Positions 43,543 to 55,100 of a stretch of 64,000 bases of DNA are shown piece after piece (the stretch's first letter is position 1; each line of letters begins with the position of its first letter). The position numbers were made by a program, and so were the translations under genes. The notes under the pieces were generated by a model. It was given only the letters and a program-made list of their open reading frames with translations, was not told the DNA's origin and ran no database searches. The DNA comes from Neonectria sp. B-13 (Eukaryota; Ascomycota; Sordariomycetes; Hypocreales; Nectriaceae): the NCBI GenBank assembly GCA_002682825.1, contig NOKP01000022.1:558001-622000 (forward strand), written 5' to 3'.

Positions 43543-45243
43543 ATGTCAGACGCAGCCTCCTCTCCGCATAGTCCCAATGCCTCCACAGGCCGCCGGATCG
43601 GTCACACGAGCCGGGGAAGCACCGCTTACCCCAGGAAGAGAGCCGTCGCCGCATGTCAGGTGTGCCGGGCCCGCCGAACAAAGTGCGATCAGCAGTGGCC
43701 CTCGTGTTCGTTCTGTGTCAAGACCGGCGCTGTCTGTGTGAGGGAGCCGTCGAGTTTATCCACCTTCGACCCGGCTAGTCTGGAAATCATCAAGCGACTG
43801 GAACGCATGGAGCGCAAGATGGACTCGACAGCTCCCACGGTTGGAGTTCATCAGGAGAATATCGACGCGCACACTTCCCCGCGCCCTCCACAACCCCGGA
43901 TTAAGCTCCAGCTACCCGGAAATCTCGACTCGGTGCTAGCCTGGCCCGTATTCCAACACAATCGTCTAGAGTCTACGTCTACGCCAAGCGTTCCAAGTAG
44001 CAGTCCGCTGCCGCAGTGTACGACGGCCGTCGGTGACCACCTGGACCCGTCGCTATGCACCCGTTGGCTCGACAGCTTCTTCAGCCACGTACACGTCAAA
44101 AACCCCATCTTGGATGAAGAGGCCACGCGGAGGCTCGTACGGGGGGTCTGCCTCGAGGGCGCCGGCTGGGACAATGCCTCATGCCTGGCCCTGCTTGTCT
44201 GCGCCAACGGCGCCCTATCGTCTTCTTTCGGAAGCCCATCACTTACATATCGCGAGTTGTCCAGGTCTGCGGCCATGGCTCTCTTCTCCGCCGCCCAGAA
44301 ACGCCTCGGCCCGGTCCTCGTCACAACTGGCGTCGTCCAAGCCCAATGTGCCTTCTTAGCCGGCGTCTTCCTCATGTCAGTCTTGCGCCCTGTCGAGGCC
44401 TGGCGAATGTTTCTTTATGCGCTCTCCGTTTGCCAGAGCTTTAGTACCACTCATGGCCACCAACACGACGGTGCAGCGCAGGAAAGCATCTATTGGGCCT
44501 GTTGGAAGTCAGAGCAGGAGCTACGTTGCGAGCTTGGCACGCCGTATCTAGGTAGTTGTCCGGCTTCAGATCCACCGCAGCTATTCCCCAGCCTGCCAGA
44601 TGGCTGCGAAGGCGAATCTCTCCGCGCCTGGTACTTTTACCTGTCCGAGATCTCACTGTGGCGACTGGAAACGCAGGCACGGCAGGATTCGGCGCAGCTT
44701 GTCCACGACGAGGACCATAGCGTACTTGTCGATGTGCTCTCCGACATTGCTCGCAACACAAGTGACCAGGTCGTCTCGTGGAGAAACTCGCTGGCCCCTC
44801 TGGTGAGCATTGCGGATTTGGAGCACCTAGTTCCAGAGGCAGATGACGACATTGTACGATTCGTGTTGAGAGGACGAACCACATACGTACATGAGCTCAT
44901 TACTTGGCCCTTTGTAAATGCGGTTATCAACCAGGGGAATACATCGCCAGAAGTCCTCGCCTGGGCCTCCAAAGGGCTGGCTTTTCATCTCGAGAGGCTC
45001 GTCATCAACCGCCCTGGCTTCTACTACCGGCACCACGGCACGTGGCTCATGATACGCTCCTCTGTGCGCAGCGTATGTGTTCTGCTTGCATTTGCCCTCA
45101 CGCCCTCTGCTGCATATCTACTGCCCCGGGACTGGGCGGTGGCTGTTGAGGCAACCCTTCAGATGCTTTACTACTGGTGCGAGGAAGTCGAAGGAATTTC
45201 ATCAGCCGCGGATCTGATACGGCATCTGCTGACATTGGTATAA
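43543..45243 (+). CDS. Zn2Cys6 transcription factor
   Basis: Nuclear zinc-cluster regulator, 566 residues, no intron. The DNA-binding cluster at residues 38-65 is CQVCRARRTKCDQQ followed by C-x2-C-x6-C (spacing CX2CX6CX6CX2CX6C), preceded by basic PRKRAVAA. A short coiled stretch follows (LEIIKRLERMERKMDS). The body has the helical features of a fungal middle homology region: LDPSLCTRWLDSFFSHVH, NPILDEEATRRLVRGV, ALLVCANGALSSSF, and EAWRMFLYALSVCQSF. Its position between a GH3 gene (divergent) and a GH93 gene (convergent) suggests a pathway-specific regulator of carbohydrate use; that is inference. Confidence 0.9.
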   Translation: MSDAASSPHSPNASTGRRIGHTSRGSTAYPRKRAVAACQVCRARRTKCDQQWPSCSFCVKTGAVCVREPSSLSTFDPASLEIIKRLERMERKMDSTAPTVGVHQENIDAHTSPRPPQPRIKLQLPGNLDSVLAWPVFQHNRLESTSTPSVPSSSPLPQCTTAVGDHLDPSLCTRWLDSFFSHVHVKNPILDEEATRRLVRGVCLEGAGWDNASCLALLVCANGALSSSFGSPSLTYRELSRSAAMALFSAAQKRLGPVLVTTGVVQAQCAFLAGVFLMSVLRPVEAWRMFLYALSVCQSFSTTHGHQHDGAAQESIYWACWKSEQELRCELGTPYLGSCPASDPPQLFPSLPDGCEGESLRAWYFYLSEISLWRLETQARQDSAQLVHDEDHSVLVDVLSDIARNTSDQVVSWRNSLAPLVSIADLEHLVPEADDDIVRFVLRGRTTYVHELITWPFVNAVINQGNTSPEVLAWASKGLAFHLERLVINRPGFYYRHHGTWLMIRSSVRSVCVLLAFALTPSAAYLLPRDWAVAVEATLQMLYYWCEEVEGISSAADLIRHLLTLV

Positions 45244-45325
45244 ATCATGTAATAATTATGACTACACTCGTGATAGATGGCCATGTACAAATTGAAGCTG
45301 TTCGCTTGTCCGTGCCTGACTGAGC

Positions 45326-46477
45326 TCAAGTGGGAATGGGGACAACGCCGCACGCTACCGAGTTTTTGTTGGGGTCCCCCATGTTCCCTCCGTTCCCGAA
45401 CAACAACTTCTTCACGCCGTTAACGGTGATAATCCGCAAGCTGCGGCTGTAGGCAGACCACATGCCCACATCCACCTTCTTCCACGAGTTCGCAGCGGCG
45501 CTATCTTCATTGATGAATACACTCTCCTGGTTTCCTCCGCTGACGATGATGAGGCCGGAGCCGTCGTTGCGCTTGGGGTGAGGTGTCCAGATGACGTACG
45601 GGGAGCCCGTAGGTCTCGTTTGTGAAGAGTCGTTGGACACGAGGGCAATGGCTTCTGCTGCGTTGAACTGCAGCGGGTTGGAGGCCACCTTGTAGTACAC
45701 CCGACAGCCCTGCGAACCGCAGAACTCAAATGTCATGATGTAGTTGCCCGTGGATTCGACATGTGCGACGGTAGTCATGCCAGGACGCTCCGTATACTTC
45801 GCAAACGCAACGTCCGGAACGGGGTCCGACCAGCTTTTGAGGTTGGTTGTGGTCTTGTGCACGAGTTTCTGCCCATGAGCAGGGTCGGTCTGGTCCGAAT
45901 AATAGCACACCAACTGGCCATTATACATCAGGAAGAATGGCTCCCAAAGGGCCTTGTTGCCGTTGGTAATTGTCTCCGGGCCATCGCCATAGGCTATGTG
46001 GCTCACGAAACTCCACGTCTTGGCCTGATCTGTACTGGCGTACACATCAATGTACACGCCGCCTTTGAGGCTGAACGGCGTTGAGACCCCTGCGGCGAGG
46101 ATGGTGCCGGCCGCGTAGCCGCCGAAGTCCTGGGGCAGCGTGTACAGGAATGGCTGGAAGCGCATGCCCCAGCCGTTGACCGTGTCCTTGACCTGCGAGA
46201 AGTTGGACCACGTCGCTCCGCCATCCACGGACTTGTAGATGGGGTGGTTCACCAACGGCGGTTCCTTCGGGTAGTTCTCCCAGGTCATCAGGAGGGACTT
46301 GTCCGCCAGCTGGAGCGAGCGAGCGTAGAGTGTCTTCCACTGCACAGCGTCGGCGGCAGGGTAGAAGAAGATGTTATCGGTGAAGTCTGTGAAAGGCGCT
46401 GGCGCACGCTTGATGGCATGGCCCGCCGTGGTGGCAGACAGCACGGCGAGACTGACTAGGAGTTGAATGGCGTACAT
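45326..46477 (-). CDS. GH93 exo-1,5-alpha-L-arabinanase-like enzyme, secreted
   Basis: Secreted sialidase-fold glycosidase; characterised GH93 members release arabinobiose from the ends of linear arabinan. ATG at 46477 opens a signal peptide (YAIQLLVSLAVLSATTAGHA) followed by a likely Kex2 site (IKR-AP). 383 residues, no intron. Features: LQLADKSLLMTWENYP, Asp-box-like SVDGGATWSNF and STDQAKTWSFV, GNKALWEPFFLMYNGQLVCYYSD, TGNYIMTFEFCGSQGC, and SWKKVDVGMWSAYSRSL. It shares a 750-bp divergent promoter with the sugar porter to its right. Exact substrate should be treated as probable, since BNR-repeat enzymes are easily confused. Confidence 0.85.
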   Translation of the reverse strand: MYAIQLLVSLAVLSATTAGHAIKRAPAPFTDFTDNIFFYPAADAVQWKTLYARSLQLADKSLLMTWENYPKEPPLVNHPIYKSVDGGATWSNFSQVKDTVNGWGMRFQPFLYTLPQDFGGYAAGTILAAGVSTPFSLKGGVYIDVYASTDQAKTWSFVSHIAYGDGPETITNGNKALWEPFFLMYNGQLVCYYSDQTDPAHGQKLVHKTTTNLKSWSDPVPDVAFAKYTERPGMTTVAHVESTGNYIMTFEFCGSQGCRVYYKVASNPLQFNAAEAIALVSNDSSQTRPTGSPYVIWTPHPKRNDGSGLIIVSGGNQESVFINEDSAAANSWKKVDVGMWSAYSRSLRIITVNGVKKLLFGNGGNMGDPNKNSVACGVVPIPT

Positions 46478-46591
46478 TGTTTTGGCGATAATTTGAATTT
46501 CTTTAGAAAATGTTTGAGAACCTTGGCAAGTTGCTTGGGCTTGTGCTTGGTGATGCTGCAAAAACAACGTCGCTAAGGGGCACCGTGCTGT

Positions 46592-46599
46592 CTTTTATG
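46592..46599 (-). promoter_or_regulatory. TATA-like element of the GH93 gene
   Basis: CATAAAAG on the minus strand, about 115 bp upstream of the start at 46477. Confidence 0.45.
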
Positions 46600-47109
46600 C
46601 TGTTTCCTTCTCGTCTCACGAGCATAGGGATCTTGAAAGAACTACATTCCTCCTCCTCGGTTCGTTCAATACCGGCCTAGTGAGTCTTCACAAGCGCTCT
46701 CCCGCGAAGAGCGAACGCCACCCCCATGGGGATACGAACCAACAGACGACTCGAACATGACAGCCGCGTGTGACATGTTGTGGGGTGATTTGCAAACCCG
46801 ATCGTCGGGTCGGTGGTTGACGGTTGGTGCGCTTCTTCCCCAGACTCGGAGTGTCGGGCTCATGCCGATGCCATGACGAACTATCGCGTGTCGCTTACTT
46901 GTCATATTTACCCGGGAGATGACCATCTCCACCGTCTGCCTTCCCTGCAATACCCCAATGCGGGGAACTGACACAAGTGCGAACTGCGTGCCGCGGAATA
47001 TCGGGGATTGCCCGAGACAAGTAAACGCCACTCAGCAATCAGCATCCAATATTCAGCATCATCGCGACACGAAACTCCCTGTCTGTTGGTCGTACTGGAA
47101 CGCAAAGGC

Positions 47110-47116
47110 TATATAA
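47110..47116 (+). promoter_or_regulatory. TATA box of the sugar porter gene
   Basis: TATATAA, 112 bp upstream of the start codon at 47228. Confidence 0.5.
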
Positions 47117-47227
47117 GCGACTGGGTTCGTCTAGAGGTTGCAATGAGAACAGGTCTATGAACGCATAGCCCAGCACAAGACATCTTCCTTTCCCACATTC
47201 ATAAACCCATCAGTGGCTCAATACGAT

Positions 47228-48987
47228 ATGGACACGTCCGAAAAAGTTGAAGTCGTTCACGACACCCACGTGGACCGCGATGACGCTCGGGAAACGCCCT
47301 CTCAGCGTGGAACGACCGACGATGCGGCCCACATCAAAGAACAGACCATGTCATTTACGGAGCTGGCCAAAAGGCATCCTAAGATCATATGGTGGTCGTT
47401 CTTCTGGTGCATGTGTGCTGTAGGGTGTTAGTGCTCTCTTCCTAGGGTTTCTTGAGCGAACTTGACTCGCTAACTCTTCTTCGCAGGGGGATTCGACACG
47501 CAAGTCAACGGAACAATGATTGGAGTTCCCGCATTCCGCGCCTACTATGGGTAAGTGGAAACTTACGAAGACTCCATCACCGGATTTTCCTTTGTTCTGA
47601 CACGGGCATCGCAGATATATGTACAACGGCAGTTCCGTCATTCCCGCGAGCTGGCTCACTGCCTTCAACGTCATGTCCTCGGTCGGCCAGTTCTTCGGCG
47701 GTTTCATGTGCAGCTACATCTCAGACCGCATCGGACGCAAGAAGAGCCTTGCCATTGGTGTCCTCATCGTCACAGGTGGCATCTTTGGTGAATCCTTCTC
47801 CACCTCGCGGCCCGCCTTCGTCGTCAGCAAGCTCATCCTCGGCGTTGGCGTGGGCTTCTACCTCACTCTCGGGCCCATCACCTGTTCTGAACTTGCCCCG
47901 ACTGTCCTCCGTGGCTATTCTACCGCTGGAGTGAATCTTGGCATCGCGGTTGGCCAACTCGTCTCCAACGCGGTGACACGCGGCTTTGGCGACAGGTCTG
48001 ATGTGTGGGCTTTCAGGGCCCCGTTTCTGGTGCAGCTCTTGTTCTCGGCCTTCTTGCTCTCAGGGAGCTTTTTGTCTCCTGAATCGCCGTGGTATCTCGT
48101 CCGCTCGGGAAAGATGGACGAGGCCAGAAGGGTCCTCCGCTCACTGTGGGGATCTGATTCTGAGGCAGAAGATGCATTGGCTGGAATTGTCCAAACTGTC
48201 AATATCGAATCTGAGCTGGAGAATCCCACCTACTTGGACGCCTTTCAGGGTACCGACCGCATCCGCTCGCTAATCTCCATTGGAGTGTTTGCCTGTCAGC
48301 ATGCCGTGGGAATCATCTTCGTCTTGAGCTTCTCGACCTACTTCTTCCAGCTGGCCGGTGTGAGCACATCTACGTCGCTTGATCTAGGCGTCACCGTGAC
48401 CGCCTGTGGTGTGGCCGGCAACCTTTGCTCCTGGTTCCTCATGAGCCGGTTCGGACGCCGACCCATCTTTCTCTCCGGTATGGTCGGATGCACGACGATT
48501 CTCTTCCTGATTGGAATCCTGGATGTCATTCCAACCTCTGGTGCCAAGTGGGCGCAGTCCACGCTAACTGTCATATACGCGTTTGTCTACTTTCTAACTA
48601 TCGGAGCTATCGCCTTTGTCCTATTGGGAGAAGTTTCGTCTCTTGTTCTGAGAGCGAAAACTGCTGCCATGGCCACGGCAACACAGGCCATTTTTGGCAT
48701 CATCATGTTCTTTGCGGTTCCATACATGGTGAATCCGGATGCAGGAGTAAGTTTGCTCGTTTATCTTCTCCCACTCTAGGAACTAACCAAGCCGATCTAT
48801 ACAGAATCTACGGGGCAAGGTCGGGTTCGTATTCGGTGGCATCTCCCTTGCGGCTTCCGTCGCTTGCTTCTTCTACATCCCGGAGTTGAAGGGTCGTACC
48901 TATGTTGAGATTGACCACATGTTCCACCAACGCGTACCACCTAGGATGATGGGGTCGTACCAGTTCAACCAGGACTTGAAGGTTTGA
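47228..48987 (+). CDS. MFS sugar porter, maltose-permease-like
   Basis: Proton-coupled importer of the sugar porter family, closest in style to fungal maltose/alpha-glucoside permeases. Four exons: 47228-47426, 47487-47550, 47615-48746, 48805-48987; 525 residues. The first intron (GTTAGT...TCGCAG) restores WSFFWCMCAVGWGFDTQVNG across helix 1. Signatures: YISDRIGRKKS, PESPWYLVRSGKMDEARRV, FGRRPIFLSG, and the end of helix 12 followed by PELKGRTYVEIDHMF, the PExxGxxxxEID motif. A hydrophilic N-terminus of about 50 residues is rich in Asp and Thr. It lies between a secreted GH93 and a GMC oxidoreductase, consistent with uptake of a released sugar. Confidence 0.93.
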
Positions 48988-49229
48988 GCATTTGGAGGAA
49001 GCCAACTTGGCGGTTCTTAGATAGAAACACACCAATCATTTGGCGGATTGGTTAGCTACGTTAACTCGCAATAAAAATGTCGCTGAATATGCGTTCCGTC
49101 ATGCTGTGCACAGGTCTGTCCGCCAACACTTGTTTTAAGACTACTGAGTAGAAATAGTCCATATACATCTTTACTAAATCGGGATCGCTATTTACGAAAC
49201 TGCCAATAATGGCGTTGCTTGCCTCAAAC

Positions 49230-50938
49230 TCATGCCTTCTCCGAAATTATGGCAGCAGCCTGCTCAGCCAGAGCATATACCGGCGCCTGGATATGAGCAC
49301 TGAGTGGCACAGGGATCACCGAAGCATCAACAACCCGAAGCCCCTCTACCCCGCGAACACGAAATTCCGTATCAACTACCTTGCCCATGGAGCAGGTTCC
49401 AGAGGGATGCCATGTTGTTGAGCTCGTCATAGCCAGTCTCTTATCAAGCTTCTCGTCGCCGTCATCGAGAGACGCAGGCTCGAGGCCTAGACCGTCTGGC
49501 ACGGATTCACCTGCGATGAACTGGCTGAACTTGGACCCCAACATGTACTGCGTAAGCTGTCGAAGGCCCTCGCGGAACACGTATTTGTCTACCTGTGTAG
49601 AAAGGTAATTGAAGTCGACTATAAAACAATTAGCTGTTGCAGCTCGCGACCGTCTTTAAATAAATAGGCACACTTACTCTTTGGGGGATCTTCAGGGTTA
49701 GTTGATCTCAAGGAGACACTGCCTCTGGAGGTAGGCAGAAAGCTGACAACAGCGGTGGTGATGTGTTCAGCATCCATCGGAACACCAGGGAAAGGCAATT
49801 TGGCATAAAGAACAATATTCTCCAGGAAAGTACGTGTCTTGCTGAGCAGAGAGTGTTTTGTTGCATCGGGCTTGACACCTTCATCCCTTTGGATCGCCTC
49901 GGCGAGGCCCTGCTTTGAAACAGTCGTGGTCACAATCCAGTCCAGGGGCACTCCCTGAGAGTACTGGGGCTGCTCAAAGAGCGGATTGGGCGATCCGAGA
50001 GTATAGCCGGCCGAAGGGTCTCGCACACGCCAATGCTGGAAGAAGGACATATGATCTGTCAAGCCCTTTCCGACATCCGGGAGGTCAACCAGAGGGTCGA
50101 TGCCAACTTCCTTCAAGTCAGCTGAGGAGCCGATGCCCGAAAGCTGGAGCAGCTGCGGAGATCGAAATGTTCCTGCAGCAGAAATGACAAGTTTGGATGA
50201 CACGATAGTGCCATCGGCCAGTTCAACTCCGGTAGCTTTCAAAACTCCACTGCCGCTATCCAAGACAACTTTGTTGACAACCGTGTTGAAGCGGATCTCA
50301 ACCCCCTCAAGAGAGTACGAGCCTGCAGAGCAAGATCGCTCGCCGTCGCGTCTTGCTTGACAGATGTAAGCGCGGCCAAGGTTGTCACCAGCGTTCTGAT
50401 CCAAGTCAGGAAGCGCGGCCACACCCAACTCATCCCATGCTGCAGCGGCATCTTCGCTCAGGGGGAACTTGCGGTTCGTCGACTTGGCAGACACGATTGA
50501 GATTGGTCCCTCTTGGCCATGTTGCTCGGGGTTGTGGTTGTCAAACCAATGCTCAGCTTTCTTGAACCAAGGCACCTGGCCTTTGTAGCTGTATCGCTCA
50601 TCGCCAACAAGAGCCGCCCACTCGTCGTAGTCAACAGCGGATCCACGAGTCCAGCCTCCAGAGTTGATAGATGAGCCGCCGCCAAGTCCTTTGCCAGAGT
50701 TGACGACGATGGACCGATTCAAGATTCCGTGCATTGGCTCGGACTGGTATTGCCAATCCAGGTCTCCGCCTAGGTTGAGAACCTGCGGGTTGAGGACATC
50801 AGGGCGCGAGCGAGTATCTGGACCGGCTTCGATGAGAAGAACCTTGGCTTCCTCGTCATATTGCCGCAACCGGCTGGCAAGAACGCAACCGGCGAGGCCA
50901 CCTCCGACGATGACGTAGTCGTATGTAGTTGAGCTCAT
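49230..50938 (-). CDS. GMC oxidoreductase (FAD-dependent)
   Basis: Glucose-methanol-choline oxidoreductase; oxidises an alcohol or sugar hydroxyl with FAD. Two exons: 49678-50938 and 49230-49618 (intron GTAAGT...TTATAG, 59 bp); 549 residues. The start MSSTTYDYVIVGGGLAGCVL carries the ADP-binding motif; the ATG at 50938 is chosen since the frame above it lacks ATG. GKGLGGGSSINSGGWTRG is GMC signature 1 and AAGTFRSPQLLQLSGIG signature 2; catalytic His is in TWHPSGTCSMG and the C-terminal DASVIPVPLSAHIQAPVYA segment holds the second active residue. No signal peptide, so intracellular or peroxisomal. It converges with the sugar porter across 242 bp. Confidence 0.92.
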
Positions 50939-52130
50939 TCTGGACACTTTGGAAAGAAATATGCTGGATTGAGTGAGATATGAAGATGAAGGTTGGTGAT
51001 AGTGGCGGAAACGAGAGTATTATAAATGTTACAATCCCCAAGAATCTCTCACCTTAAATGCGGGGTCGACATCTGGCCATGTCTCGATCATTTCTCCAAA
51101 GGAAGGATACCCCTGTACTCATCTTACGCCCAAGCCAACAGGATACAGTAAGCACGGTTCGGACTCACTGCGCCGCAAGCTGGCATCAAGCATATCATCC
51201 GAAGAACATGCTATGTGTCTGGAATGTCGCATTCCTCTAGTGCAGCATGGCAGTCTTTCTTTTGGGTCGCAGTGGAGCCTTCAGGGCATCCCTCATCCTC
51301 CTCCCCCACAACCTAACTCGTTCCCGACTTTACATAGCACATAATGCTATCTATAGATTCCCGCTGAGGATTAACGCTATATGGAAACCACACCACAGAT
51401 ATGGCAAGGTAGGGCTTAGGGGGGTTCGTAGGGGGCTCAGCAGCCTAGTGCGAGGGTAGGGTGAGTCGGTTGCGTCGGAGCAGGTCCCCATAAATGTGGC
51501 GATGCATCTCATTGGGAAGCGTCCGGAACCGTGTCCAACGGCAATACAATTGGGCCGGCTACGCGGGCCATTACTGAATACTGATCATCACCCGCCTCAC
51601 AGCTACTCGGTTTGCGGCTGATGTTCCCTTCCAAGCTCAAGGTCCAACTTCCCAAGTCTCTAGATTTATTATTCGATATTGAAAAAGATGATCGTAGGGA
51701 TTTTGCCTTGCTGATTCTCCTTCTTTCGACCACTCAGCGTTATGAAAGCCTCAAAGTCTGCATACGCTTCTTGCGATGAAGCTTTCGATGATCCCGCGCC
51801 TTTGTCTTTTTCAGTGCACGGAGAAAGTTGTTGATTTACCCTCGAGATGTTCTTCGGCCAGTACTGATTTAATTTAAAATCAAAAGCTAGGGACTTAACA
51901 TTCGGCTGGAACAAGGAAACAGTCAACCCACAAGTTGCTGCGGGGGATCAAGGAACGACAAGAAAAAAAGAATAAAGAGGGACAAAATAGATACAATTCC
52001 ATGATAGAAGAAGTGGCTGATCCCTATTGCTAGTTTCCTAAAGGTGATGCGTGAAGATTCCTAACAATGCCCCCGACTTCCAAGAGCTAAGTCACCCTGA
52101 CACTGTATATAATCTAAAGCGCTGTTATTC
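50939..52130. other. Intergenic, nothing recognised
   Basis: 1.2 kb. A TATAAT-like site on the minus strand (about 51019-51028) could serve the GMC gene. No gene-like frame in the rest. Confidence 0.45.
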
Positions 52131-55100
52131 CTACCGTATCTTAAATCCTACATCAAATTCATCTTGTGTAATATGCCCATCCCGCTGCGACATGAAATCT
52201 GTAATGACTTTAACCGTCTCCTTGCCTGCGACGACATTGGACCTCGCCTCGTCGATGACCTCGGCCTGGGTCGTATCGCCAAAGCGCTCGGCCTTGAGCT
52301 CGTACAGCAGTACGTGCAGCGCGTCGGGCGCCTCGTGGCCGTTTCTTGCCGCTGAACAGAGCACTTCAAGCGTGATGAGGCCCTCAACTTCGCCGTCATT
52401 GCATTCATTCAGTAGCAGTCGCAGCATCTCAGACGCCATACGCTGGTTCGACGCCGCAGTGTAGAGCATCCTCGACGTGATCTTGGCTCTATGAGGCTTG
52501 CGGAACTGCTTCAGAATGTAACTGGCCATGTCGATGGTGTGGAGGTTCTGTGCCGCACATGTTACTAGCTCCTGAACATCGCGAGCCGACACGGGATGCT
52601 CTTCGGGACTCCGATCAGCCGCTTCCTGCAATGTTCGAGTGCGGCGGCAGTTCTGTGCAATCAGCTTGGCAAGCTCCTTGCTAGGCAGTCGCTGTGGGGG
52701 CGAGGATGGTTCTTTGGCTTTGACAGGTAGACGGCCCAACAGGCATCCCAGCGTCTCATCCGAGTTGGCGGCGGCAGCTTTGAGCTCAGCAGCTCCGATG
52801 GCGTCGGCATCGATGCTTCGAAATACGAACTCGACGACTGCTGGGTCGCGGTTACTGGCTGCTGTGAGCAGAAACTCGCGACTATAGAACTGCAAAGGCT
52901 CCTTGCCGAGAAGGAAGAGGATGGTGCTGAGACTTCCCCACGCGGCGGCCCGGTTGAGCACGGCTGCCTCACCAACGGGAAGTCTGTACTCGCCGAAGTC
53001 GTGTTCGAGGAAAGGGAGCAGCTTGTGGCCATAGAGCTTATTTCCGGCCGCCGTAATCACCATTTTGTTGAACACGGCCAGTGGTATCTTATGGACGGCG
53101 TGACGACCCGGTTCTCGGCGCCCTTTCACTCCCATCATCATCCTCGCGTGATGAGCCAGGAGCAGTTTCATCACCCATGGGCCGCGGATTGCTGCCGCCT
53201 GTTCGATTACCTCCCGAGTGATCCAGTTCGCCCTGTCGCCATCATGCTGCAGTATGACCTTGAGGCACTCGGCGATGCGTCTATCCCACTGGTCCTCGGG
53301 CGCCTCCGACTCTAAGCAGGGCACCGTGGTTGAGTTCTTGCCCCGAAGGTCAGCTAGAATGGACTCCCCTGGCGCTTCGGCGACCATCTTCTTGAAGGCC
53401 TCCCGCTGTTCTTCGGCGGCTTCTGGAGATAAAAGGTTCCTGGCCTTCTCATACTCCTGCTTCTCAGGGTTTCTTGCAGGGAGCATCAGCTTGAGCACCG
53501 CTAGATTGCCGTTAGCCACGGCGAGTCTAACGGTTCTATCTGGAATCTTCGGGCGGACTAGTTCTATTTGAAGCAGCATAGCGAGTATTTCCGCGCCAAG
53601 TTTGCAGTTTTCGGCAGCGCTGCGTAAGATCAAGTCCAAATCGGCTCGATTTATGATGTTTGCAACTGGCGCTGTGGGTTTGTAGAGGAGAGAGATCAGC
53701 TCACTGTCAGCCGCCGGGTTGATCATGGCCATTCGCAAGGCCATTCCTCCGATAATACCAGGTATCTTCGCACCGAGGAGTTTTTCGACTAGATGGCGCG
53801 GCCGATACTTGTTGCTCGCTGCGGCGGTGAAAATCATCTCGTCCAGAAATGATGGGTTCTCCTGCTCGAGAATATACCCAACCAGGTCAACGTCTCCCCC
53901 TTGTGCGGCAGCCTTCAGTACCAGTTCAGTCCTCTTGACCTTTTCGTCACGAGGCTCCGTTTTGAGGACACACGACAGAACGTGTTTCCATATTTTCTTT
54001 CTCTTGGGCCATTCTTGCCTCCCGCGCCTGTGTCTCGATTGCGCTGCGGCAATGAGGAATTTTGTATCGAGATTAGAGGAGTCCGAGACTGCTTTGAAGA
54101 GATCTAGGTTGGTCAAGGGATATGTTATCGCTGCAAGGGCGAGCCTTGTGGTCCGCGATTCTTTAGGCACCTTTCGGTAATTCCCCCCTCGGCCGCCGAG
54201 AAGCTGCCTCACCAAACCCTCGGCGCACCAGGGATTGGACATAGCAACCTCAAGTACGGCACTTTGCAGCTGATATTTCTTAGCCGTGGTGTTGAGGAGA
54301 AACTGCACCATGGACTGGTCTTTGGCAGTCTCCACGGCGTGTTGAAGCGCCGACTTCTTCTCCTTGTCTTCGGCCACGAAATCTTGGTCGGCCGATTCCA
54401 AGTTGGCGAGGCACTTGACAGTTTCGACACGGCCGAACCTGCACGCCAAGTGTAGCCCCGTAGTGCCATTTATGTTATTGGAAGCGGCCAGAGCTGCAGA
54501 CTCTTCGCAGAGCTCTTGGACAATGTCCGTGAATCCATAGACACAAGCGACCTGGAACGGAGTTGGCGGATATTCGATGCACTGCATCAGCTCGATTTCC
54601 ACCTCATCATTGTAGAAGCCAAATGGTTGCTGCGAGAGCAGCCTCTGCACGCAGCGAATCCAAAAGTCGAAGTTTCCATCAACCAATAGCACCTCTTGCA
54701 TGTAGTCCCTCACCTTCTCCCTTGCCTCTCCGCCATTAACGCATGCACTGTAGTGTGCTGGCCAGTACAGCGTAGCATACCCCTGGAAGTCCTGGATGAC
54801 CGTATTGAAATTGACTTTGCCCTGCCGAGCATGTGCCCATCGTGAAGCATCTGGGCTTCGACTACCAGAGTCGCCTGTTCCAAAAGAAGAAAGCCGTGGC
54901 CGTTGGAATGCCTTGCCTTCACCTTCCCTGACACCTCTTGCACTTGCCGGGCGGCTTCTTGACCGACTGGAGAGCCGACTTTGAGACGATTGGGCTGAAG
55001 ACGTGTTGGAGAGTGACGCCCGTGACGAGGAGCGCCTCAAACTAGGACCATCAGCTGTTAAGTCGCGTGACAGAGCCTGAAGGTCGGCCCAAACGCCTTG

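Larger units (their letters stand above)
46478..47227. other. Divergent promoter of GH93 and sugar porter genes
   Basis: 750 bp with a TATA-like element for each gene (listed separately) and no coding sequence recognised. Confidence 0.5.
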
